The translations under genes and the position numbers were made by a program. Below, in pieces: positions 17,744-31,129 of a DNA stretch of 64,000 nucleotides. The stretch lies in NCBI GenBank assembly GCA_043228905.1, contig JBHGNT010000006.1:3844001-3908000 (forward strand), in the 5' to 3' direction. How positions within the stretch are numbered: position 1 is the first letter of the stretch; every line of letters begins with the position of its first letter. The stretch comes from Azolla caroliniana (taxonomy: Eukaryota; Polypodiophyta). The notes under the pieces were generated by a model, which had not been told where the DNA came from, did no database searches, and saw only the letters and a list, made by a program, of their open reading frames with translations.

Positions 17744-20700
17744 ATGAAAGTGGTATCATGGAATGTGAGAGGGGCATCTTCTCCTCATAAGAAATATATA
17801 TTATGGAAAACTTTATTTGATAAAGATTGGGATGTTTTATGTGCAGTTGAACATAAGTGTCATGATTTAGCAGGATCTGTGTTACATTTGCGTGGATATT
17901 CCTCATATTATGCATGAATGTTATCACATCATTACTTAGGGGTTGTCATGATTATTCATGATTCGTTTTGTCCACATATAGTCTATAATGATCCATATGG
18001 ACGTTTTTTGGTGATGGAAGTCAAGTATTTTGAGGATTTGATATGGTTGGTAGGAATCCATGCACCCAATAATGCTAATCAACGCATTGAGTTATGGTCT
18101 TCAATGTATCCACAGTTATTAGTGGAACCTGTTGGTTTATTAATGGGTGATTTTAATATGTGTGTTGATGCTTCACAATCTACTTCACGATTCTCATTGA
18201 TAGATTCTCCTGAGCAAGTAGTTTGGGACAAATAGGCATCAGAGGTTTTGAAGTTGGATGTATGGAAATGGTTGCATCAAGATGAGATTGGGTCTACATT
18301 TCAATCTATGCAATACAAGAAAACATGGAGTAGGTTAGATAGAATGTATGTTATGCATGATGAGTCCTTTTTACCAAAGATGCTTAATATGTCAATTATG
18401 CAAGAGGTTGTGACATTGGATCATTTTCCCATATGTTTTGAGTTTAATAAACATGGGGTAGATATGTACAAAACATTGCTTCAACGAGTTCCTTTGAGGT
18501 TTAATTCTTCTTTATTATTACATCCTTTATTTGATGCTTATATGCAACAAATTTGTGGCATGTTTTCAAAACAAGTTATTTCAAAAGGATGGCATGCATG
18601 GGATACAACACTACGAAACATCAATGATATTCATCGTATGTATGGTATGACTAATGCTAAAAGACATAAGAAATTGATTGATAAGTTTTCATATATTCTT
18701 ACGCGGTGCAATGTACTATTGATGAATAATCCACATGATGAAGAGCTTTTGGATGTTCAAGTTCAAGTACAGGACATTGTGAAGAATTTGTCTTGTCAAA
18801 GTTATCAACAGACAAGACTACGTCCATTAAAGGAGGGATTAATAGATAACCAATCATAATCTTATCTATTTTTTCAAGGATTAAGACCACCATATGCTCG
18901 TTCAAATGTGGTACAAATTAAGATTGGGGATGACATTGTTGTAGACCCAGTCGAGGTTATTGAGTTATGTATTACTCATTTTAAGAATTTGATTGGGCCA
19001 GAGTTTATTATTAATGAGGATGTCTTGAAAGCACGACGAGAGTTTTATAATGTAATTGGGAGTGTCATGAATACAAATATTTGTCAAGAATTGGATGTTG
19101 ATTTTGAAGAAGCTGAGGTGGAAAAGGTATTGTTACACCTTCCAAATAGTAAAAGCCATGGCTGGGATGGTGTTACAAATGAAGTTTTTAAGAAGTAGGC
19201 TAGCATGCTTAAGAGTCCATTCACACAAATGTTTCAACAATGTTGGGATTCTGGTTTCATGCCTGAGAGTTGGAAGGTGGGCTTAATCAAATTGATACCA
19301 AAGGTACCATCTCCGGAGTCATTTCATCAATGGAGGCCTATTTCATTGATGGGAGGGTTGTACATAGTGTTTGCAAAGATATTATCCAACAGACTTAAGA
19401 AGTTCTTACCTCAACTTATTCATCCATCTCAATATGGTTTTATTACAAGTAGAAATATATTGCATAATGTTTTGATTGTTCAAATGGCGATCGATTATGT
19501 TCGACATACACATCAAGAAATGGTTATGGTGCAATTAGGTTTGGAAAAATTCTATGATCAAGTTAATTGGTCTTTCCTCTCAGGTGTGATGTATAATATG
19601 GGGTTTGGTCCTCGTATGTGTCGACTTATCTTTTTGCTAGGGCAAAATGCAACCTCCCTTGTGATGCTTAATGGCGGAGTCACTTCAAAAGTGTTTCTTA
19701 CTAGATACGTGCGGCAAGGATGTCCACTAAGCCCATTGTTATTTGCTATTGTTACACGTCCTTTGTTAGTAATGTTGTCAAATCTTGCGACCAATGGTGA
19801 TATTGTGGGTTTGCATCTTCCTTCTGGTGGACAATTGGTGGCACAAGCATTGGCAGATGATTCTTTTATGTTTTTACAAGCCTCAAAAGAAAATCTTAAA
19901 AGGAGTATGCAAGTTTGGGATCAATTTGCTTTGGCTTCAGGGTTGTATATAAATTGGAGGAAGTCTCGCCTTATTTCTTGTACGGAGAGTGATTTGGAAT
20001 GTTTGGGATGGCGAGGGTTAGTGATTACACGAGGTTCTATTTATCGACATTTGGATTATCCATTGGGCATTGATGTTACAAATGTTCAATTGATTAATTG
20101 TATTGGTAGTAAATTGAGGGACAAATTATGTATTGGAAGTCTCAATTATGGCCCTTTCATGTACGACTCAAAGTGGTGCAATGTATCTTGATACCCATGT
20201 TATTATATTTTTTGCCTTTACTTCCTTGGACTAAGAATGCATTAAAAAGCATGTTACAACCTATTCAGTTCATGTTGTGGTGGAAGGGAGAAATGATGGG
20301 AGTTACATGGATTTCATGGGACCATTTGGCTACTCCTAAAAGGTTAGGTAGTGCAGCAATATTGGATTTGGAAAGGCATTTGATGGCTTGTAGATTTACA
20401 TTATTACGAGATATATGTCAACAGGATCAACCATAGATATCTATGTTGCAATATTTTATTTAGCATGAAGGATTGGTGCATGGGAAAACAAAGATTCAAG
20501 CATCATGATGGTCACTACTGAATGGAAGTATTCCTCTAAAGATTCGACATTCTGTATGTGGACAACATTTGGTAAGATCGTGGCAAGATGCGTTATCTCT
20601 TTTTGAATGGGGACTATCAAGTGATCGAGAATATTGTAATTCATTACAAAACGAATTGCTTGTTTCTTCTCGAGTGTTGTTTTGGCATGGGAAAGAGAAG

Positions 20701-21576
20701 TTAAGGTCTCAATTCAATCATTTATTTCGATTGGGGATTGTACATTTGGAAGATGTGGTTGATAATGAATCTCAACGGTTGTCGGATTTTGAAGATGCCA
20801 AGAGATGGTTATGTATTCCCCCAAATTATGGATTTATTTGGGAGAAATTACATGATATACCATTGTTGCAAGGATCTTTGCCATTGAAAACCAATTTTGC
20901 ACCTTGGGTAGATTGGCGGTTACAATATGGTACACACTTTTTACATGTCACTACAAATATATTGTATCATCATGCGATGGCATCATTATCTTGGCTATCT
21001 CCTAAAGCAACGAAGTTGTGGAATGTATATAAGTCGGATGCAAGGTGGTGGAAAATATTACAACGTGGTTGGCATTCCCATCTACCATTTCGTGAAAAGG
21101 TATTCATATGGAGAGTCATGATTGGTGGGCTCCCATTAGGTTCAGCCTTAAAGAGAGGAGGACTAGGGTCTAGCACTTGTTTCTTTTGCATCGTTCCATT
21201 GGAGGATAGTACACATAGGTTCATTAAATGTCCTATAGCGTGTACTATTTGGATTTACTTATCAAACATTTGGCAAGTTTTAACCTGTTGTTGTTTGAGA
21301 CCTCAACAATGGGTTTTTTCTCAATATGTTCAAAATGGATCAAATGATGAAATGGAGATATTGTTCCAATTTTTACGTTATTGGGGTCTACAACACAATT
21401 GGAATATGCATAATGCTTTCATGTTTGATAATAGACATGGGGTGAAAGCCTATATAAAGAAGCTTAAAGGTATTCTCATGTGGAATTTTTGGATGTTAGA
21501 GAATGTGGGGATCATTTCCTCAAATGCATATTCATGTTTTTTAGTAGCATTACAGAACGTCCCTCTCCCTACATAG
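17744..21576 (+). pseudogene. LINE-2 ORF2: endonuclease, reverse transcriptase, zf-RVT
   Basis: ATG at 17744 starts MKVVSWNVRGASSP, the usual beginning of an APE-type endonuclease. AVEHK, MGDFNM, SRLDRMYV and TLDHFP follow. Reverse transcriptase motifs run from 19100 to 20100: HQWRPISLMGG, QYGFITSRN, MVQLGLEKFYDQVNW, VRQGCPLSPLLFA, ALADDSFMFLQ. The first motif-A Asp is Gly here (QLG; the neighbour copy near 14845 has QLD), a damaging change. The zf-RVT region (FREKVFIWRVM...CFFCIVPLEDSTHRFIKCP) lies at 21090-21240. Stops at 17918, 18233, 18857 and 19196 and a shift near 20130-20190 inactivate it. Confidence 0.88.
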
Positions 21577-21661
21577 GCATATGATAGGTAGAGGAGACTA
21601 AGAAGTGTTGTAACTAAGTGGATTTTACATACAATTAATATAATTGTGTGCTTTTACCAAA

Positions 21662-21697
<36 letters not shown>

Positions 21698-21700
<3 letters not shown>

Positions 21701-21835
21701 TAGTTAGTGGTGACCATACTCATTGTATTGTGACACCCATGGTGTCATTGTAAGTAGTGTCTTGCACACACATTTATTAATATAATTCTGTGTTTTCACT
21801 AGAGAGAGAGAGAAAGAAAGAGAAAGAGAGACTGA
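21698..21835 (+). repeat. second LINE 3' tail ending in (GA)n
   Basis: About 115 bp (gtagttagtgg...ttttcactagagag) resemble the tail at 16738-16831 and sit directly after the LINE-2 tail, again ending in a GA-rich run (21803-21832). It looks like a very short 5'-truncated copy or what remains of the host LINE tail. Confidence 0.7.
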
Positions 21836-23440
21836 CTTAGGGATTGAAGGGATTGTCTTCTTTAATTAATACAAAAATTCCAAGTTAAAGACTCAATGAT
21901 TTGCAGAATTCTACAATTCACATTACATATCACATTTTGTTGTGTTCTTCATTGTTGCAAGAGCCAAGATATCTGTTGTTGAGCGTAAGTGTGAAGCCTT
22001 GTACAAGATCTTGTATCTTCTATTGTGAATTTGGAAGCTACCATCTCTAATGGATATGATTATTCCAACATGATAGGAGATCACAAGGATTTAAGGACTA
22101 CTCCTATATTTTATTGCTCTTTGTGGTTTGGAATATTTTCCAGGACCAACAAGAAGTATATGATTGACTTGTTATAGAACAAAATGGATTACGAGGAAAA
22201 ACGTGTCATACAAGACACAAAGTAGGTGGATGAAAAAGCTCCAAGAGTAGACCAAGATGTTGATTGAGGAGAACACGATGATTGTTAATTAATTCTAAAA
22301 AGATATTAAAATCAAAGGAATGTACAATATCAAAATTAAAGAGAAAATGGAGTCAAATATCTCTTTTATATGCATATTCAATGTTCTTCTATAGACCAAT
22401 GAGCATTAAGAAAGTATCGGTGACCAAGTGTACTACCATTATGTAACATTTTGGAATATAAAAGAAGTTTATTTGTTAATTACTTCATAACATGCATTTT
22501 CTTTTCTCAAAATATCCAGAAGCGTAATTTGTTTAGAACCATAGCTTCCAATTGATTGGCGGCCCCAAAAAAGAGCTTGATGCTTCCTAATGATACATGT
22601 ATGAGTGAAACTAAGGGACCTAGAGGCTAGGACAAAACATTTAGCCTTTATGTTCATGTGGAATGCTTAATATCTTGACGGGAAGAATGAAGTGAAAAGC
22701 TAGAGAGCTATTCTCATTCATACTTTTTCTCTTTTCTTCTTTTATGAACAATATTCCTAAAATTAGTTAGAATTTCACATGTCTAAATGTAAATTTCTAA
22801 AATAGCAATTATAAAGTGAGTTTTGTGATGCTCTATTTTAATATTGCTTTTAACAATAAAAATCTAGCTTTTGGAGATGATTATGCTTTCTTATCCACAA
22901 ATTCAAGATGCTAACACCTTTAACCTCTATTCATATTCCATAGGCCATGGATTTATGGATTCATGTACTCTCTTTTTTCTCAATCAGCAACCAATAGATG
23001 CAAGATTCATTCATAATGCAACTTTATAATTATAATTAGAGAGAGACTCATAAATAACTTCTCAAACATATATAAAAAAGAAAGTGAAAAGTTATTTGAA
23101 GGAATCATTTTTTGGGATAAATTTTATGGATGTGGTCATGCATTTCTAGGGATATAATAATATTTACTCGACCACATGGCAACCCTCTTGTTGACACAAT
23201 ATCTGGAAAGGAGGAGGTTAATGAGTATCCCTAGGACACATTAGTGCTATGGTGAACATATCTATAGATAACTTTTTAACGTTGAGAGGAGTCTGAGTTC
23301 AATTGAGAGAGAGAGTAGTTACATACACAAAAGGGCTCTTGGTTATATTAATCATTTCCTTATTAGATTGAGGACCTTGTTGTTTTTTCAAGTTTTGGGT
23401 ATGGAGGCAATGGTGTACTAGAGACTATTTATGAGGACCT
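21836..23440. other. AT-rich stretch, no gene recognised
   Basis: No coding pattern or clear repeat is seen. The part 21840-22200 reads like a retrotransposon LTR or leader tail (repeated 'ttgtatcttctattg' type sequence) but cannot be assigned. Confidence 0.4.
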
Positions 23441-23880
23441 TTTACAAATATTCAACATGAGAGAGCCATAAAAGTCCATTTCTCGTATCGACTCTCAAGA
23501 GGAAATTAGAGCACCCGAAATATGATTTATTTCTCCTAAATGCTTCATAAAAAAGGTACCTCAAAGCGTCGACCATCATTTTCTTTTTGTTACCAGTGCA
23601 TATCTTATCCATACAAAGTATGTGAATGGAAACATTACCATATTCAACCTTCGCCATGTAGAGACAATAGTTATCACCCCTATACTCTTAGTCATTTGGC
23701 TACAAGAACGTATCCAACTTATGATATCATTTACAAGGTGCTTGTTTGAGACCATATACAAGCTTCTTAAGCTTGCATATAATGCTCTCTTTTACCATCT
23801 CTACAAACCATGTTGGTCGATGCATACAAACTTCACATCGAGTTGTATATAAACTTCTAGCTAAGGTGTCAAAAAAAAAA
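23441..23880 (-). pseudogene. degenerate Copia reverse transcriptase remnant
   Basis: On the minus strand 23790-23715 reads KLKKLVYGLKQAPCK, stop, YHKLDTF, the Copia motif 'LkKsLYGLKQAPRqWYkKFDsF'. After a frame change it reads ILCMDKICTGNKKKMMVDAL, which lines up with the YVDDMLIAG region, with the catalytic residues lost. It is short, with stops and shifts. No LTRs are visible nearby. Confidence 0.68.
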
Positions 23881-24205
23881 AATCTTCAAAGATTTTTCTC
23901 ATTAGTATTAAGAAAAACATGTGAATGCTACAACTTAAGCTTATGTGCCCAAAAGCTTACAATTTTCATGTACAATGATATACGATAATCCTAAGACCAA
24001 AGCTAGAACTTTGTAAAAGGTAAAAAAATTAAAAAAATTGCATTCTGGTGTGCTTCACTGTTAATCAAGAAAGGGTCCAAGGAAGTTGATAGTTCCATTG
24101 AGGCCCTTCAGTTGACTCAAAGAATAGGGGTAACTTTTTCCATAAGTGAAGGAGCTTCTTCTTTCTCTTGTTCACAATCTTTGGTGAACCCTGCATGTTG
24201 TCATA

Positions 24206-25463
24206 CTAGCTGCGGACTACTGCCACCAAGTTCTCCCATATCTCATGCAAGACATCTAAGAGACATTGATATGTCGCATCATAACGCCGGTTGCATCGAC
24301 ATTTCCATAATGCCCACAACGTTATTGTAGTCATTGTTTTCCATATCTGGGCAAATCGCACCTGCTTTCGAGGTTGTTGAAAGGGGCTGACCAATATCAA
24401 TCTTCTATTATGTATCATCATTGCCTCTTGAACATCGTTTGACTCATACAACATCAAACTGGAATGTAACATTCCCCACATTGTTGATACCCATGAAAAT
24501 AAGCAACCAACATTGATTGTTAAAAATAACGAAAGAACTTTATTCCTTACTTGTTGAGCCAAGGAACATGACCAAAGGGCATGCTTGGTAGTCTCTTGCG
24601 CTTCGTGGCAAAAGTCACATTGTCGAAGATTAGGTGTTACATTCCCTTTCAATGAGTGACCAACTGGTAAGGCCATATGCACTAATAGCCATCTGAAGAG
24701 AATAAATTTAGTTGGCCCCTTGAATGACCAAATCCATTTCCAGTAGGTTTTCAAATGCAAAGTTGAGACCACCCAAGTGGTCCAATGTTTCTGACCTGTT
24801 GGTATCCTTGCATTCCGAGAAAGCAATAGTGCTCTTCCAAGTTTTACTGAGTATTGAAAGAAATGAACCTTTATGATATGTTCCCCCAAGGAATGTGACC
24901 AAAACCAGCCCCCCGGATCCCATGTTAATCTTGCAACTAGGTCTTTTGCATATAACCAAACATATCACATATATGAGCAATTGAAGGATAAGGATCAAGC
25001 ATCCATTTCTTTCCAAATTTAGCAATGACTCTAATTGGTGCACTTCGCAAGTGTTGTAGATAACTGCACTCTAAGGTTGTAATGTATGATTGTCTAGGAC
25101 CTTAAAGTAAGAAGCGCACCCGTTAGGTGAAACTGCCTTGACAGCTACCAATGTGTCATTTATGAAGCATCCAAACCACATATGTTCCTTCGTGGGTTGA
25201 AAGGTTGTAGAAAACGAAGAATATGTTGATGATATACTAGCGGTCATTATCTTGGCACCATGAACTGATTGTAATTGTGCAAGACGATCTCCTTGTGACA
25301 TTTGCTGAAAATGATTCCACATTCTTATAGATGCAGCAAGCCCATTATCCAATTTTCCCCATGCAAGGTGAGTTCTCAGGCCCAACACTTTTCTTGCATT
25401 ATCCCAAAATAAAGAATTGGCAAGAAGAGGTGGATTATCTAAGGTGTCAATTTTCATAACCAT
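24206..25463 (-). pseudogene. LINE ORF2 C-terminal fragment (zf-RVT), minus strand
   Basis: The minus-strand frame 24889-24206 (227 codons) contains FKGPTKFILFRWLLVHMALPV...CDFCHEAQETTKHALWSCSLAQQV, the zf-RVT arrangement (K-[FIV]..F.W...; CxxC...E...H....C) at the C-terminus of plant LINE ORF2. Frames 25043-24708 and 25463-25071 (LLANSLFWDNARKVLGLRTH...) extend it upstream with shifts. The family differs from the copies at 14358-21698. No endonuclease or reverse transcriptase core remains. Confidence 0.75.
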
Positions 25464-25749
25464 TTAGACCAACTCCACGTCATCCATGGTTAATCTTTAC
25501 AAAGGATTGACGGTGGACAACTTGACCACCACTAAGGATATAATTATGCATGGAACTAGGTCAATTATGTTCTACAAGTGCATGGGCCACTATGCTACTC
25601 ACAAATGTGCGTAGTTTGGAAATGAATACAAGCTTTTTAGCGTCACATGGGCATATTGGGGCTTATTTGTGGAGTAGGAGAGTTATGCTCCAACTTTTTC
25701 CTTGTTTTAATTTATTAGCATTTCTTTTCAAATTAATTTGTTGTGGCAA

Positions 25750-26650
25750 AACTTAAATGTCAATTTTGTGGAGGTATGAAATCTTTTCATTATATCAAGC
25801 AAAAACTTGTGGGTGAGTGCTTGAGTTCCGATGGTGGTGAGGTTGGCTGTAAGTTATGTGGACATGCCTTGGAATCAATCTCTCACTGTTTCTAGAATTG
25901 TACATAGGCGATTAGCATTTGGAGTAGAAGCCTCAAAATTGTGGCAACTTGCGGTGTGAATGGGAATGTTGTCTGGGTTCCATACAGGGTCTGACCCTAA
26001 ATGGGGAAGGTTGGGCGGAACAATTAAACCCACACAGACATGGATTTATAATGCAGAGTGGTAGCGTGTTTCTATGTGATGGGGTGAGACCTAGCACAAA
26101 TTCTGAATTTTTTGAGGAGATTTGGCTTATGTTGGTGTGCTTATCGATCTGGCACATTTGGACGAGTAGTTGTAAGTTTGTTTTTCAGTGGCAAAAGCTC
26201 TCATGCGGTGAAGTGATGCTAAATATCTGGTTTGAGCTAGTGGCCTAGCTTCGTGGACGGTATGACTCAATTCAGGGGGAATCAGATGAAGCAGAAAGGG
26301 CAAGGTCTAAGTTCTTGCTGAGATGGGGTGGTTCTCCCATGATGGTCGAATCTTCGACGAGGCCTAAGTGGAACTACCATGCGCCTAGGTGGTTGTTTCA
26401 GCCGATGGCTCCCAATATTGTACATGGCATGTAAATATGTAGGTATAGCTCATAAAAGAGTAAGTTTGGATTAGTAGAGATGGTGTAAAATGGGGTTTGT
26501 TTCAGTTTTGCTAGGGATAAGGGCCATGTGAGTTTTGTTGATTTTGGAGTTGTTCGTCCATGTTGTTTATACTGATCCCATTGTGGATTCGAGTTGAACT
26601 TTGTTGTATTTGGCTTGCTAATTAATGCAAAGTAGTGTTTTTTTTGTTTT
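25750..26650 (+). mobile_element. 3' fragment of a LINE related to the copy at 42905-49282
   Basis: The plus strand near 26270-26435 reads EAERARSKFLLRWGGSPM and PKWNYHAPRWLFQPMAPNI, closely parallel to EEARARFLLKWSGSSM and VKWNYQPPWWLFPPSVPNI at the end of the LINE ORF2 near 49020. A zf-RVT remnant (CKLCGHALESISHCF) lies near 25850-25890. The tail 'taatgcaaagtagtgtttttttt' at 26620-26642 matches the LINE tail near 49250. It is 5'-truncated and broken by stops. Confidence 0.78.
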
Positions 26651-29600
26651 TTTTAACAAATAGTGCACAACCTTGTATGTTAATCGTCTCTATTTGAAGT
26701 ATCACACAAGCCAAGTGTGGGGGTATGAGAGTTTTATTGTAGCCCCTTTTAATTGATAGAAGTTGCCTTTTGAAGTATTCCTTTTGTGCAAAAAACTTAA
26801 ATGTCAATGTTGTGAAAGGAGCAAATTGGTAGTGTGCATATCAAACTAAAAGAACGAATAGTTGTTGTGATGATTGCAAACTCTAGAACCATTTCTTTGA
26901 ACTTGAATCCACATCGTTAATACAGTAGATTCATAAGTTCAATACACCCAATTATAATTATTTATTTGAATTAACAAGTTTGATATATAAGTTCTTAAGT
27001 GACATGCAATAAATTGTGGAACATTTGAAGTTTGTTGGATGATGTATGAAATAGATGCTTTCACATTGTTCTTTAGTTCATAATGTCTTGTTCATTTTCA
27101 TGGCATGTTGTTACTTTCCCAATCGATCATTGTATATGCTTTCATTAATATTTCGTGCATAAGATCGTTACATAAATTTTATGATATTGTTTATGGTGTG
27201 TAAATGCTGATATTACACTTGATTCCAAACGTTTTTATATCTTTGTACATCAGACACTTGGGGAATGCGTCTTTTTCAGAAGTGTTGTATTTTCTCTTAC
27301 TACTAATACAAAATTTTCTTTAACGAAACAAGAATGTAAAGATGCGACTTAAAAGAATCGAGCATATGAAATTGAGCAAATTGAAACTATGAAAATGAAG
27401 CATATAACTTAAAAGGCATAATAATTATGATAAAACAATTGTTGCATACTTCGTTTAGAGATTATTGTTGGCCTTTTTTGAAGGAATTAGAATTTGTGTA
27501 TATCAGTTCAAGTAGTTTGACTTCAAACAAATCATGATGCTCTAAAATCTCGAAAAGCTTTTAAATGTTAATACATTGCTTTGATTAGCATTATTGTTGT
27601 GACACCACACATTTATGCTTGTCTACGGAATATTGTGCACGTGGTTTGAAATCATTTAGAAATCTATGTCGTCTTCGTGAGCCATAATAGAGTTGCCCTA
27701 GATGGATTTCGACATGTGCACACATTTAGGCCACTAATCAAATGATAGAGAGAGAGAGAGAGAGAGTGGGTGGGGTCATGATGCATGAAATTAGATTGTG
27801 GCGTGAAGGCACAAGATTGTGGATACCATGAACCAATCAGCAAGTCACAATGAATATACCAATAAAAAAGTACATCAACATTGCTTTGATACCAAGACCC
27901 TCAAGAAACAGTCTTTGCAGTCTTGTCTCTACATGGTAGTTGGTGCCAAGTGGATATTGTGAATTAAAATTGATTTAAACCACGAAAGTAGCACACCCAT
28001 GAACTATGGAAATAGTATGCCTTCTTCACCAGGATGTAGGATGTATTAAATTATCGTAGACTAATGTTACTCTTACAATTTGTGGTGATATTATGAGCCC
28101 TTAGAAAGATTATCTAATGCGAAAGATGGGCCGACAATGTGCTCCCAGCCCCACCATGATAACATTAAAGTAATTTAATTCATAACCACTACATTTCACA
28201 GTATATGGCGAATCTTACACCTCTCACATGTATGTTTTTCTTTTTGTTTGTAACTCCTCTTGCACGTGCATGCCTATGTTAATAAACAAAAAAAACACCT
28301 AACAATTATTCACTTGACTTGCTTTGTGGATGTTTTTTAACTTTAGTGTAAATACATTTGGCAAAACAGACCTTGTTGGAGAACTATCAATCTTTTGGGT
28401 GAAATTTCCAACATATTTAAAAACTCTCTTTTCTTATGATTGATCATTGATATGATAAGATATGGCTAACTCATCCAATAGAGTACAGTAAGCATGTGTT
28501 AAATGTATCGAAGAGTTCATTCAATGTATGGTAAGTGTGCCCAAATATTAGGAAAACCCTCCAGTCAAAGCATCAAGCATCGTATTATTCCTTGATGAAA
28601 TGAAATATTTCAATTGGGGTGGATCTTTCCATAGAAAGCTTTGTCATGAAACCACAATAGAAGTTTTATGTTAGGTGGAAGAGGTACAAAATTCAATCGT
28701 AATGATTGGAAGCAATTCTCATGACCCCCATCACGGAGTTTGTATGTGTGGATATTGGAACTAGTTTTCTTGTTCTTTTGTTTAAGAAAACCTTATATGT
28801 TGCCAAGGCTTTGCTTCTACAATTTCAAAGCCAAGTATTGTTCAATTTGACATGTTTTGGTTATCATTTGGGGATACAAAATCGCGAGCTAATTATTGAT
28901 CTTCAAAAAAAGATCTTCGCATTTTTTAACCCGTAGATTTACAGAGAAAATGCACTAACAAACATGCATATAAAACAATATGTCATGTTGTGGTGTTGCA
29001 ACTCTAGAACATTGAGCATGTTGACTTTCATCATGGAGCTAAACAAGAAACTGTAACTACTATTTCAAGTTCGCATCATAAAGTTTAACTATTTTTGTGT
29101 AGACATCTTCCATCCGTTGCTCACATGAACCCAACGATAAATAATAGTTTCAAATAGAAAATTTAAAAAACACAATTATTGTGGAAATCGAGAGATTTTC
29201 TTACAATATAATTAAACCAATTACCATCACCAGAACCATCAACCTCTTGTCAAAGTGTACATGTCATCAATTGGGAAAGTTAATCGACAAGGTAGTAATC
29301 ATGTCTTTCCATCAATAAGTCATTTAAACGGAATGGCCATATCAATAGTCTGAAACAGTAATGAACATATATGATGAATGTTTCATGTAATACATATTGT
29401 TTTAAGTTTGGAATTATTTGCTAAAACCAACATTCGTGCTCAATAAAAACAATAGAAAGGAAAAAGCACAAATGAACTTCAGCTGTGATTTTAAACATCT
29501 AGTTTGTTCTAAGAGATGTTGTAAATTGTAATTCTTTCTCCTAGTTTTTATAATACCAATAACTCGCTTCTCACAAAGTAACATTTTTTCTCACTCCAAA

Positions 29601-30420
29601 ATTGTGAACTGTTATTTTCAACTAGAGTATATCAAAGCAAAACACATTGAATACAAACGAAATTTTAAAAAACAAGTGACCAACATTTGAATTGTTGTTT
29701 TCAAGATATCTTGTTTTTCATTACATGATCGGTGAAGTCGGGGCATAATACATGTATGAATACATATGTGTGTGTTCAAAGACTAGACTGATGAAACTCT
29801 CCATTTCTGTACGGATATCTACGATTTAGTGTATCTTGTTATACAAGTCCGTAAACATATTGTCCTAATAATATAGAAAACACTAAAACCTTTCTTCATT
29901 TACGGGTCAATAATAATTTTGAAAACCATCCAACCTTTTGTCTTTTCAAAAATTCTAGGAAAGATTGCTTTTCCATGAACCATGGCTTCAATGTATTGTT
30001 GTCATGAGCCTACCCTTACATATGCTCATGTTCTATCTTCTTTTGAGGTATTTTATCCACCACATTCATCTCTTGAAGATCTCAATGTTTGTAATATATT
30101 ATGAAGTCATATTTTGATGTTTCCTAGAGATATATAGAATTGCAATATACAAGGTGTTTAAAAATTTGTTGTGTTGGCCATTAGACACTTTTTGTGTAAT
30201 AAGTTCAATAGGTTATTCGGAACCTATCATTAAGTAGCAACAAAACCTAGTCACCACCATTGTAACCAAGAGTAAAGAAACTACCACTTTGCTTCTTTGG
30301 CATTGTAAAACAATTGTCATTGCTACTAACATGTGTCACATTTGAGATTACATGTCGAGGACAATTGATCAAGTTGAAGAGTCAAATTTTATTTAAAGTT
30401 ATTACTTTCTTTCTTTTTTA
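26651..30420. other. AT-rich intergenic stretch, no gene recognised
   Basis: No frame with family motifs is seen; the longest reading (28706-28936, 76 codons) matches nothing known to me. A (GA)n microsatellite lies at 27744-27766. Decayed repeats may be present but are not recognisable by eye. Confidence 0.5.
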
Positions 30421-30424
30421 TATG

Positions 30425-30760
30425 TATCACAATTGCCTTACCCCCCTGGTGGCAAGTCCTTACATTATTAGTATTACAACTTGGGTTTAAAACCCAATTT
30501 TCCTCACTCCTCTATTATTAGTACTACAACTTTCCTCCATTGGGCAACCTTACCAATTGAGGTACATCTCTCTCTCTCTCTCTCTCTCAATTAGCTTACC
30601 CTAGTGGTAAGTCGTTTACACTACTAGCATTACATCTCTCTATTACTCACCTCTCTATTACTCCATAGATATCGCTTATTTCACTAAATGACCACCTGGT
30701 CTCTATTGGGCAACCTTACTGATTGAGCTAAATCCATTTGGGCTCTCTCTCTTTCTCTCT
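30425..30760. repeat. cluster of tRNA-like segments with (CT)n tracts
   Basis: Plus-strand box-A-like sequences (gccttacccccctggtggcaagtc at 30433; gcttaccctagtggtaagtc at 30593) have nearby B-box-like pairing sequence ttgggtttaaaacccaa at 30481-30500. On the other strand, tacctcaattggtaaggttgccc (near 30540-30560) and tagctcaatcagtaaggttgccc (near 30705-30730) resemble tRNA D-arms. Short (CT)n runs follow (30568-30588, 30740-30760). This suggests several tRNA-derived short interspersed elements, not working tRNA genes. Confidence 0.5.
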
Positions 30761-31129
30761 CCCTCCGATCTTCGTGGGAATTCACCACATACAAAAGAAT
30801 CATATGTACATCTTGTCTTTTTGTATTGAAGATAAATAAGATATGCTTTTAATATCACCGATTGTGGCTGATGAGACATGTTTGAGCGAGAGAGAGAGAG
30901 AACTCATGGATGGAAACCTTAGCTTTTGTTTTTTTTTCCCATAAAAATATCCTCCATTGGTATTAAAATAGTCCACTATTACCATGAATATTGCATGCGA
31001 ATGTGATTGCATCAGGTATTAGACCTGATTTCAGCATACATTTGAGACATTGGACAGCCATATATCCATCTTTGTTTATTCCAAACATTCCATAACACAT
31101 ATCCCGTGCAGAGAGACCCTTAAATTCTA

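Larger units (their letters stand above)
16862..21698 (+). mobile_element. L1-type LINE, 5'-truncated (LINE-2 copy)
   Basis: It holds the C-terminal part of ORF1, then ORF2 with endonuclease, reverse transcriptase and zf-RVT in the usual order, followed by a ~120-bp 3' untranslated region and a (GA)n tail (21661-21698). It is the better-preserved member of the same family as the remnant to its left. Multiple in-frame stops show it is not active. Confidence 0.87.
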
